A stretch of 64,000 nucleotides of DNA from Candidatus Skiveiella danica (GTDB taxonomy: Bacteria; Pseudomonadota; Gammaproteobacteria; Burkholderiales; Burkholderiaceae_C): positions 620,001 to 684,000 of the forward strand of contig JADKHE010000011.1 of NCBI GenBank assembly GCA_016721925.1, in the 5' to 3' direction. Positions 7,710-15,487 of the stretch are shown piece by piece. Position 1 is the first letter of the stretch, and the number at the start of each line of letters is the position of its first letter. The notes beneath the pieces are model-generated. The model ran no database searches. It was not told the DNA's origin and saw nothing but the letters and a program-made list of their open reading frames with translations. A program made the translations under genes and the position numbers.

Positions 7710-10700
7710 ATGTTTGCGACCTTGATCCGACGGCTGGTTTGGTGGCTACTCGCCCTTTTGCTCCTGCCTTCTTCGGGTTGGGCGTGGACGGAGGGGTTGC
7801 AGGAGGCTGTCAACGCCGTGGCCGCCGGAACGGCAACGCCGACCCAGCAAATGACGGTGTTCGTGAACAACACGGAAGTCAACTTGATGGCCCAGAAGGG
7901 CATGGTCAATCTGGATGCCTACAAAACCGTACAGCAACAGTTCAACGACCTGAACCAGAAGTTCGTCAAGCAGGCTTTCGATGGCTCTGGTTTTGACCCG
8001 CACGCCAGCGAACTGAAGTTGAACCCCGGTACGGACACCGACATCAACGTCAAGCCGAGCAGTGGTGCGAATACGAAAATCAAGCTGGAGGACATCACGA
8101 AGGCTGAGGACAAATACCAGAAAGCCATCAAGGAGTATTTCCACAATCAACCGGGTATAGACAAGTCAAAGGTGCCGACAGGCCATGTTGACACCAATAC
8201 CGACTTCATGCCCCACCCTGAGCATGTGGATCCATCTGAGTTCAAGAAAATCTCAGGCCATATCAACGACAACCATGGCACGATGTACAAGGATCCCAAG
8301 GCGGCTTCCGCGCAGGCGAAGCTGGGGGACAAGGCGGCCAAGCTCACTGTGGAAGAGGCGGGGGCGTTTAGTTCGGAAGTGAAAGAACTTGCCAACGCGA
8401 AGATGGCTGCTGCTGACAAAGCGCGCAAAGAAGCGGCAGCTATACGGTCGGCGAATCCAGGAGAGGCGGCGCGCCTGGAAGCCATGGCCTCCAATTACGA
8501 ATACCAGGCCGCCAAGTACCACGCGCGCCTGACGGACGTCAACAACCAGCTGCGGGGTCAATATGGCTTGACCAACAAGGCTGGCGCCATGGATGACGTC
8601 AGCCGGGCTATTGCAAATATCGGCCGCAATCCGTATAGCTCCGCCGAGGTCAATATGGTCCGGAGCCTGCACGCAAAAGCGCTGCAGAACTCAGCCGACA
8701 ACATGATCGGCAGCATGCTGGAGATTGCCAAAAAGAATCCCGGGAGCTTGCCGCAGATCCGGCAGATCATCGCCGCCGAGTCGAAAGCACTCTCGGCAGC
8801 GGGCGCCGCCAAGGCAGCGACCAGACTGCAAGATGCTGTCCAGCAGATCGAAGCGGCAGCGAAATGGGCCGCCTTCAAGGAGGCGGCGAAAGATCTCTCG
8901 GGCTTTAACGCGACGACCAAGTTTTCGGCAGTTATGACCGCCGGAGGTGCCATATTGATCGGTTACCAAGGCGTTCAGATCGCGCTCACCGAAGTCAAGG
9001 CAGACGATACGTTTTTGGACTTCCTCAAGAACGTCTATATCCACGCAGGCTGGGAGGGTACGGGGCTTGGCCCGGCGTTTGAAGGTGCGCAAAAGGAGGA
9101 AATCGACAAGTATATGAAGGAGATCATGGCCGGTCGGGATCCATCGATGTTCAAGCACATTACCTTCACCATTCTCAAGACGGGTGTCTACATGGGTCAG
9201 GAGGCGATCATTGGCATCCTCACGCTGCCAAGCACCATTTGGGAGGCATTCACCCAGGAAAAAGAAATGGAAGCCTATGCTGCGATGCAGAACGAGCTGG
9301 CGAAGGTGATGCGGCAGATGATCCTGGATCGCAGGGCGTTCGACGACTTGATGACCCGCATGCGCAAGCTGGGCCTGCACGACGAAGATGCGAAGTTCTT
9401 CCTTGACTGTATGTGCCGCAGTTGTGGCGGCAGCCTTGGCGGACTCTACAACCCCTCGTTCAAGGGCGAATACGGGCATGGTCCCTGCCAGTGCAACGGC
9501 CCGTTGACGATCTGGAAGACGCCACTGCCGGTGGGGGACAAGAAAGTCGAATACGCATGCTTCAACTCGGTGACCAAGATGCGCTACGACCAGGCGCAGG
9601 ACATCTTTGACAAGTGGCACCAGCAGGCCCTGAAGGAGAACGCCCAGTCAGTGGCGCCGGCGCTGGCTGAGATCAAGCAGGAGATCGTCAAGGGCAACCT
9701 CGAAAACGACGAGGAACTGGTGCGGCGCGTGGCGGATCAGTTTGCTGCCATCCAACCGCTGCTCCTGCCCGATGACGCCGACTGGGTCAAGGCCATGATC
9801 GGTCCGCATCTGGTCAATCACGCCTACAAGCAGGCCGAGAAAGGCAACCTGCCACGCGCGGTCGAGAACATGGACAAGGCGATTGACAAGGTCGGCATTC
9901 GGGGCGCTCAGAACGAGGCCAACTCCAAGCAGCAGCGGGAGCAATACAAGGCTTGGGATCCGGTCTGGAAGCAGGCCAAGGAAAAGCGGCTTGCGCCGAT
10001 CGATGCCATGCTGGGCAAGCGACAGATCGATCAGGCGCGGGGCCACCTGGAGGTGCTGGAATACCAGATGATCAAGGATCCGACGCGACCGCTGCCGCCT
10101 GCGATCAAGGATCCGGACTTCCTGCGTCTGAAGAATCGGCTGGACGAGTTGCAGAAGGCCTACAACGAGGCGCTGGCGACGACGATGAAGACCTCGTCCG
10201 ACCTGCAGAAGGCCAAGGACATGCGGGCGGCCATTCCGGTGCTCGAGCGCATGCTCAACGACTGGGAACACCGCGCAGAGACCGCCGACGGGCTCCGGCG
10301 GCAGATCGCCTATGACCGCGAGCAGGTGGCGAAGGCCGATGATCTTCGCAAGCGCGGCCAGGATGCCGAGGGACAGGGCAATCTGGCGCTGGCGATCGAG
10401 CAATACACAGCCAGTCTGGATATCCAGAGGGACGAGGGCCTGCAGGCGCATGTGGCGCGTCTCAAAGGGACGCAGGCTGACCAGCAGGCGCGCAAAGTTC
10501 AAGCCAGGCAGCTTCGGGACCAGGCGCAGGCGTTGCAGCAGCAAGGGCGTATTGCCGAGGCCATTGCTGGGTACAAACAAAGCTTGGCAATATGGCCTGA
10601 CCCGGAACTTCAGACCTTCGTCACCCAGCTTGAAAAGGGCTTGGCCGACCAGCAGGCACGTAAGGCGCAAGCGAAGCAGTTGCGCGACCAGGCGCAGGCG

Positions 10701-12578
10701 CAGCAGCAACAGGGCCGCATTGCCGAGGCGATTGGCGGGTACAAGCAGAGCCTTGTTTTGTGGCCTGATCCCGAGCTGCAAGCGTTCGTGACACAGCTGG
10801 AAAAAGGGTTGGCTGACCAGCAGGCGCGTAAGGCGCAGGCCAGACAGTTGCGCGACCAGGCGCAGGCGCTGCAGCAGCAAGGGCGCATCGCCGAAGCCAT
10901 TGCCGGCTACAGACAAAGTCTGGGCCTTTGGCCCGATCCTGAACTGGAAGACTTCGTTCGCAAGCTGGAGGCGGGCTTGGCACAGACCAAACCCTTGCCA
11001 GTGCCTGCCCCCGCCACTCAGGCGCCCATGCCGGCGGCTGTTGTGCCGACGGTCAACCCGGTGGGTGTCTGGCGCCACGAACCTTCGGCGAACTGGACCA
11101 TCCGGCGCTTGCCGAACGGGCAGTACTTTGCTGAGGAAACCGGATTGGGCTACGCCAGCGGGCCCGGAGTCTGGACGCCTTCCGGTTCTTTCCGGATTGA
11201 CTATGTGACCCGCGACGGGGCCATCAAGGGCATCTATGAAGTGATATTTGACCCGGCGGGCCATCAGGCCGCAGGAACGGTCCGCGAACTCAACGGTCCG
11301 CAGCGCAGCGGCAGAACAAACTGGACCCGCATTTCCGGTACTGAGCCGACGTCAGCGCCGGTCGCTCCAGTTGCCACTGCACCAGCGCCGGCCGTCCAGA
11401 CCATCGGCAATATCGCTGGTGTCAGCAATGGGCCCACCAAGCCCAGCACTTTCACGCTCGATGAGCCACGGGTACTGACGCTGCTGCAAACCTACCACTG
11501 GAACAACGCCAGAGGCGCAGCGCCTGGAACGATCGGGCTTCGTGATGCCGCAGGGCGGACTTACGGGCCGTGGCGAGCCGACGGCACGCCGGGCCAGGGC
11601 GGTGTGCCCAATGCCTACTGGAACACTCGACCGGGGGTGACACTGGCGCCCGGCACCTACACCGTGATCGATTCCGATCCGTCCACCTGGGCACAGAATG
11701 CGGGCACCGGCGGGGCGGGGCATATCCGCGTGGAAACAGGGTCGGTGTCCGCTACGGGTTCGGCGCCGCCAGCGCCCAGGCCTGCGGCGCCTGTTGCGGT
11801 GACATCGGCCCAGCCGGCTTCCCAGCCACCGGTGCCGAGCCCAACACAAACGGGTGTTGTGGCGAATTTCCCGGTCGTTGGGCGCTGGAAGACGGAAACC
11901 ATCGAGGCCGGCAAGATCGTCGATGTCAGCGAGACGATATTCAACACGGATGGCTCCTACACCATGGATGTCAGCCCCGATACGCTGGCAGGAACGGCGG
12001 TTTGCACCATTCGTGGCCAGTACAGTGTCGCGGGAGCCGCCTTGAACCTTCGGCCGCAGGGGAGCCAGTGCCGCTTCAAGGATGGCACGACAAGAAGCGA
12101 GCCCATTGAACGTTACGACACTGTCAAAGGCCCGGTGTCCGGCGATGCCCGCACATTCACTTTCCGTCCAGAGGGTATGCAGACGACCGTTCGTTACACC
12201 CGAACGGAGGGCGCCGTTTCAACGGCAGTGCCCGCCGCACCGTCCGTGCAGGGTTCGGCGGGAAAGACGGGCAGTCCATCGGCCAGTGCCTCTACCCTGA
12301 GCGCCGAACTGCGCAACGCTTCGCGTGAGGCCGTGCACATCATTGTGGAAGGCGACCGATACGATCCGGCAAACCGACTGTCGCCTGGCGAAAAACGTGT
12401 GCTGCTGGTGACACCCAAAGCGGATGGTTCGGTGACGTTCCAGGCCGGTCGAAACGGGCAGACCATTGCGACCAAGAACTGGCGCGGAGTGGCTGGCGAC
12501 AAGTCGCGCGTACCGGTCGTGGTTTTCGACGAGGCGAATCCCTTTGAGAAACTGGTGATCACCACAGGGCTGCGATGA
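7710..12578 (+). CDS. Very large exported multidomain protein with tandem 56-residue repeats
   Basis: The ATG at 7710 follows a GGGGGA site and starts a signal peptide ('LLALLLLPSSGWA'), giving 1622 residues; a longer frame from 7545 lacks these signals. Residues ~30-560 are mostly helical with two hydrophobic stretches (~405-430 and ~490-515). A Cys cluster follows: C567-x-C569-x2-C572, C593-x-C595, C617. Residues ~640-920 look coiled-coil or TPR-like. Three near-identical 56-residue units occupy 923-1090, preceded by one diverged unit. The C-terminal third has a lipocalin-like domain ('VGVWRHEPSANWTIRRLPNG', ~1114-1205), a beta domain (~1235-1345), a second lipocalin-like domain ('VGRWKTETIEAGK', ~1390-1490) and a final beta domain (~1530-1620). 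Function unknown. As last gene of the caspase operon it could be an effector, scaffold or substrate. Confidence 0.8.
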   Translation: MFATLIRRLVWWLLALLLLPSSGWAWTEGLQEAVNAVAAGTATPTQQMTVFVNNTEVNLMAQKGMVNLDAYKTVQQQFNDLNQKFVKQAFDGSGFDPHASELKLNPGTDTDINVKPSSGANTKIKLEDITKAEDKYQKAIKEYFHNQPGIDKSKVPTGHVDTNTDFMPHPEHVDPSEFKKISGHINDNHGTMYKDPKAASAQAKLGDKAAKLTVEEAGAFSSEVKELANAKMAAADKARKEAAAIRSANPGEAARLEAMASNYEYQAAKYHARLTDVNNQLRGQYGLTNKAGAMDDVSRAIANIGRNPYSSAEVNMVRSLHAKALQNSADNMIGSMLEIAKKNPGSLPQIRQIIAAESKALSAAGAAKAATRLQDAVQQIEAAAKWAAFKEAAKDLSGFNATTKFSAVMTAGGAILIGYQGVQIALTEVKADDTFLDFLKNVYIHAGWEGTGLGPAFEGAQKEEIDKYMKEIMAGRDPSMFKHITFTILKTGVYMGQEAIIGILTLPSTIWEAFTQEKEMEAYAAMQNELAKVMRQMILDRRAFDDLMTRMRKLGLHDEDAKFFLDCMCRSCGGSLGGLYNPSFKGEYGHGPCQCNGPLTIWKTPLPVGDKKVEYACFNSVTKMRYDQAQDIFDKWHQQALKENAQSVAPALAEIKQEIVKGNLENDEELVRRVADQFAAIQPLLLPDDADWVKAMIGPHLVNHAYKQAEKGNLPRAVENMDKAIDKVGIRGAQNEANSKQQREQYKAWDPVWKQAKEKRLAPIDAMLGKRQIDQARGHLEVLEYQMIKDPTRPLPPAIKDPDFLRLKNRLDELQKAYNEALATTMKTSSDLQKAKDMRAAIPVLERMLNDWEHRAETADGLRRQIAYDREQVAKADDLRKRGQDAEGQGNLALAIEQYTASLDIQRDEGLQAHVARLKGTQADQQARKVQARQLRDQAQALQQQGRIAEAIAGYKQSLAIWPDPELQTFVTQLEKGLADQQARKAQAKQLRDQAQAQQQQGRIAEAIGGYKQSLVLWPDPELQAFVTQLEKGLADQQARKAQARQLRDQAQALQQQGRIAEAIAGYRQSLGLWPDPELEDFVRKLEAGLAQTKPLPVPAPATQAPMPAAVVPTVNPVGVWRHEPSANWTIRRLPNGQYFAEETGLGYASGPGVWTPSGSFRIDYVTRDGAIKGIYEVIFDPAGHQAAGTVRELNGPQRSGRTNWTRISGTEPTSAPVAPVATAPAPAVQTIGNIAGVSNGPTKPSTFTLDEPRVLTLLQTYHWNNARGAAPGTIGLRDAAGRTYGPWRADGTPGQGGVPNAYWNTRPGVTLAPGTYTVIDSDPSTWAQNAGTGGAGHIRVETGSVSATGSAPPAPRPAAPVAVTSAQPASQPPVPSPTQTGVVANFPVVGRWKTETIEAGKIVDVSETIFNTDGSYTMDVSPDTLAGTAVCTIRGQYSVAGAALNLRPQGSQCRFKDGTTRSEPIERYDTVKGPVSGDARTFTFRPEGMQTTVRYTRTEGAVSTAVPAAPSVQGSAGKTGSPSASASTLSAELRNASREAVHIIVEGDRYDPANRLSPGEKRVLLVTPKADGSVTFQAGRNGQTIATKNWRGVAGDKSRVPVVVFDEANPFEKLVITTGLR
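10476..10979 (+). repeat. Three tandem 168-bp repeat units inside the large exported protein
   Basis: Units at 10476-10643, 10644-10811 and 10812-10979 each encode 56 residues beginning 'ADQQARK' and ending 'QLEKGL' or 'KLEAGL', with the TPR-like core 'QQQGRIAEAIAGYKQSL'. Units 1 to 3 differ at few residues, implying recent duplication or gene conversion. A diverged relative precedes them ('QGNLALAIEQYTASLDIQ'). Confidence 0.95.
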
Positions 12579-12644
12579 TCGCAGCGGCCTTTCTCAGCAG
12601 TGTGTAATCTGCGGGCTCATGCAATAGCGTCGACAATAGAGCCC

Positions 12645-13925
12645 ATGACCGCCCACTCGATCGCCGAAACCCTGCAGACCATCGGCTTGCAGGCCAAGAC
12701 TGCTTCTGCCCTGATGGCCAAGGCGCCCACGGCAGTGAAGAACACCGCTCTGCGAAAGCTGGCCGCCCTGTTGCGCGCCAACGTGCAGTCCCTGCAGGTC
12801 GACAACGCCCGCGACCTGGAGCGTGCCATCGCCGCCGGTCTGGCCGAGCCGATGGTGGACCGGCTCAAGCTCACGCCGAAGGTGCTGGAGACCTGCGCCC
12901 AAGGCTGCGAGCAGCTGGCCGCGATGCCCGATGTGATCGGCGAGATCATCGGCATGAAACAGCAGCCCAGCGGCATTCGTGTGGGACAGATGCGCGTGCC
13001 GATCGGTGTGTTCGGCATGATTTTCGAGAGCCGCCCCAACGTGACCATCGAGGCGGCCAGCCTGTCGATCAAGAGTGGCAACGCCTGCGTGCTGCGCGGG
13101 GGGTCGGAGGCCATCGAGTCCAACAAGGCCCTGGCGCGGCTGGTGCAGCAGGCGCTGGTCGAGTCCGGCCTGCCGGCCCACGCTGTTCAACTGGTCCAGA
13201 CGACCGATCGAGAAGCCGTCGGACATCTGATCACCATGCCGCAGTACGTGGACGTGATCATCCCGCGCGGCGGCAAGGGACTGATCGAGCGGATCAGGCG
13301 CGACGCCAAAGTGCCGGTCATCAAGCACCTGGATGGCAACTGCCACACCTATGTAGACGATCCCTGCGACATCGCCATGGCCGTCAAGGTGGCCGATAAC
13401 GCGAAGACCAACAAGTTCAGCCCTTGCAACGCCAGTGAAGGCCTGCTGGTGGCCCGTGGTGTGGCGGCGGAGTTCCTGCCCCGCATCGGCGCCATTTACG
13501 CGGCGAAGGGCGTGGAAATGCGGGGCTGTCCCGAGGCGCTGGCGATTCTGGCCGCCGTACCGGGCGCCAGCCTGAAGGCGGCCACCGAGCAGGACTGGTT
13601 CGAGGAATACCTCGCGCCCGTCATCAGCGTCAAGGTCGTGAGTGGGGTGGACGAGGCCATTGCCCATATCAACCACTACGGCAGCCACCACACCGATGCG
13701 ATCCTCACGCGGGATCACATGCATGCGCAGCAGTTTCTGCGCGAGGTGGACTCGGCCAGCGTGATGGTGAATGCGAGCACCCGCTTCGCGGACGGCTTCG
13801 AGTTCGGGCTGGGCGCCGAGATCGGCATCAGCACCGACAAGTTCCACGCCCGCGGCCCGGTGGGCATCGAAGGCCTGACGTCACTCAAGTACGTGGTGCT
13901 GGGTGACGGTGAAGTGCGCGGGTGA
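12645..13925 (+). CDS. proA: Gamma-glutamyl phosphate reductase
   Basis: NADPH-dependent enzyme of proline biosynthesis that reduces gamma-glutamyl phosphate to glutamate semialdehyde. I chose the ATG at 12645, giving 426 residues, close to the family norm; an upstream in-frame ATG at 12600 adds an unconserved 15-residue leader. Family blocks are 'PIGVFGMIFESRPNVTIEAA', 'LRGGSEAIESNKALA', 'VIIPRGGKGLI', and the aldehyde-dehydrogenase-type active cysteine in 'NKFSPCNASEGLLV'. It begins 66 bases after the caspase operon, on the same strand. Confidence 0.96.
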   Translation: MTAHSIAETLQTIGLQAKTASALMAKAPTAVKNTALRKLAALLRANVQSLQVDNARDLERAIAAGLAEPMVDRLKLTPKVLETCAQGCEQLAAMPDVIGEIIGMKQQPSGIRVGQMRVPIGVFGMIFESRPNVTIEAASLSIKSGNACVLRGGSEAIESNKALARLVQQALVESGLPAHAVQLVQTTDREAVGHLITMPQYVDVIIPRGGKGLIERIRRDAKVPVIKHLDGNCHTYVDDPCDIAMAVKVADNAKTNKFSPCNASEGLLVARGVAAEFLPRIGAIYAAKGVEMRGCPEALAILAAVPGASLKAATEQDWFEEYLAPVISVKVVSGVDEAIAHINHYGSHHTDAILTRDHMHAQQFLREVDSASVMVNASTRFADGFEFGLGAEIGISTDKFHARGPVGIEGLTSLKYVVLGDGEVRG

Positions 13926-13986
13926 CCCGCCGAGCCGTTGGCGCCCCGGCCGCGTTGATCGAAACGCCTGCCATCGGGGCTTGAAC

Positions 13987-14003
13987 GGGGCCGTACCGGC
14001 CCC
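13987..14003. other. Strong hairpin between proA and gshA
   Basis: GGGGCCG-TAC-CGGCCCC is a perfect 7-base stem 61 bases after the proA stop. No T-run follows, so it may limit 3' decay or act as a weak or Rho-linked stop rather than as a canonical intrinsic terminator. Confidence 0.4.
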
Positions 14004-14045
14004 AAGTCCTAAAATCCTGACCACTATTTCCATAAAGAGGGCCGC

Positions 14046-15341
14046 ATGGTTCCCCATCTCATTACCGCGCTGACCGGTCCCATCAACGAGCTCGAACAAC
14101 GCGTCCTCGACTCCATGCCGGCCATCGAGCGCTGGTTTCGCCTGGAGTGGATGGAGCACACACCGCCTTTCTACAGTTCGGTGGACATCCGCAATGCCGG
14201 CTTCAAGCTCGCGCCGGTGGACACCAACCTGTTTCCCGGCGGCTGGAACAACCTGACGCCCGAAATGCTGCCGCTGGCGGTGCAGGCCGCACAGGCCGCC
14301 ATCGAGAAGATCTGCCCTGAAGCCCGCAACCTGCTGATCGTCCCCGAAAACCACACGCGCAACACGTTCTACCTGAGCAACGTGGTGCAGCTGCGCCGGA
14401 TTTTTCTCATGGCCGGGCTGAATGTGCGTATCGGCTCCATCAGCCCGGAGATCAAGGAGACCACGGTCATCGATCTGCCGGGTGGCGAACAGATCACGCT
14501 GGAGCCGGTGATCCGCAGCAAGCGCCGCCTGGGCCTGAAGGGCTTCGACCCCTGCACCATCCTGCTCAACAATGACCTCTCGGCCGGTGCGCCGGGCATC
14601 CTGGAAGACCTGCACGAGCAATACCTGCTGCCGCCGTTGCATGCGGGCTGGAGCGTGCGGCGCAAGAGCAAGCACTTCCAGAGTTACGAGGAGGTGTCCA
14701 AGCGCTTCGGCAAGCTGCTGGGCATCGACCCCTGGCTGATCAACCCGATGTTCGGCAAGTGTGGGGAAGTCAATTTTGCGGAAGGCACGGGCATGGAGTG
14801 CCTGCAAAGCAACGTGGACGCGCTGCTGACCAAGATCCGCCGCAAATACAAGGAATACGGCATCAACGAAAAGCCCTTCGTCATCGTCAAGGCCGACAAC
14901 GGCACCTACGGCATGGGCATCATGACGGTGCGCGATGTCAAGGAACTGGAGGCCCTGAACCGCAAGACCCGCAACAAGATGAGTGTCATCAAGGACGGGC
15001 AGGAGGTCAGCGACGTCATCATCCAGGAAGGCGTGCTGACGAACGAGCGCATGAACGACGCGGTGGCCGAGCCGGTGGTCTACATGATGGACCGTTACGT
15101 GGTGGGCGGCTTTTACCGCATTCATGCGGAGCGCGGCGTCGATGAGAACCTCAACGCCCCCGGATCCAGCTTTGTGCCGCTGGCCTTCGAACAGAGCACC
15201 CACTTGCCGCAACCGGGGATGAAACCCGGCGCCAGCGCGCCCAACCGCTTCTACATGTACGGCGTGATCGGCCGCCTGGCCATGGTGGCGGCCAGCTATG
15301 AGCTGGAAGCGACGGACCCGGACGCCGAAATCTACGACTGA
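14046..15341 (+). CDS. gshA: Glutamate-cysteine ligase
   Basis: First step of glutathione synthesis, joining glutamate and cysteine with ATP. The 431-residue protein belongs to the family found in Acidithiobacillus and many betaproteobacteria, not to the E. coli GshA family, judging by 'MVPHLITALTGPINELEQ' at the start and 'NAGFKLAPVDTNLFPGGWNN'. A Gly-rich nucleotide-binding-like block 'KADNGTYGMGIMTVRD' is present. The second glutathione gene, gshB, lies 3.4 kb downstream on the same strand, separated by kup and benE. A hairpin with a T-run ends the region. Confidence 0.93.
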   Translation: MVPHLITALTGPINELEQRVLDSMPAIERWFRLEWMEHTPPFYSSVDIRNAGFKLAPVDTNLFPGGWNNLTPEMLPLAVQAAQAAIEKICPEARNLLIVPENHTRNTFYLSNVVQLRRIFLMAGLNVRIGSISPEIKETTVIDLPGGEQITLEPVIRSKRRLGLKGFDPCTILLNNDLSAGAPGILEDLHEQYLLPPLHAGWSVRRKSKHFQSYEEVSKRFGKLLGIDPWLINPMFGKCGEVNFAEGTGMECLQSNVDALLTKIRRKYKEYGINEKPFVIVKADNGTYGMGIMTVRDVKELEALNRKTRNKMSVIKDGQEVSDVIIQEGVLTNERMNDAVAEPVVYMMDRYVVGGFYRIHAERGVDENLNAPGSSFVPLAFEQSTHLPQPGMKPGASAPNRFYMYGVIGRLAMVAASYELEATDPDAEIYD

Positions 15342-15461
15342 GCGAAACCTGCCCGAAAAGTTGCTGCGTTGCAATATTTTTGGGCGGGGTGTCATCTGGC
15401 CGCGACAGCCCACTTGCACGGCGCCCTGACAGGCGCAAAATAGCCGATTCCCAGTTCTGGA

Positions 15462-15487
15462 GCCCCGCTGGCTGGCGGGGCCTTTTT
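15462..15487 (+). terminator. Intrinsic-terminator-like hairpin directly before the kup start
   Basis: GCCCCGC (15462-15468), a 6-base loop and GCGGGGC (15475-15481) are followed by CTTTTT, then immediately by the GTG chosen as the kup start. It fits a terminator for gshA. It also buries the only purine-rich stretch (GGCGGGG) that could serve as the kup ribosome-binding site. Confidence 0.65.

Noticed and set aside
10476..10979. CRISPR-like array
   Set aside because: Units are contiguous 168-bp coding repeats with no spacers.
4900..12578. Extra AKDL sites in the large exported protein (for example in 'EAAKDLSGF') as caspase sites
   Set aside because: This occurs in an Ala/Lys-rich helix and lacks the preceding Gly and the acidic end of the GAKDLxxE motif, so chance is likely.
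13981..14015. TTGAAC ... TAAAAT as a sigma-70 promoter for gshA
   Set aside because: The spacer is 23 bases, too long for a normal -35/-10 pair, and a strong hairpin fills it.
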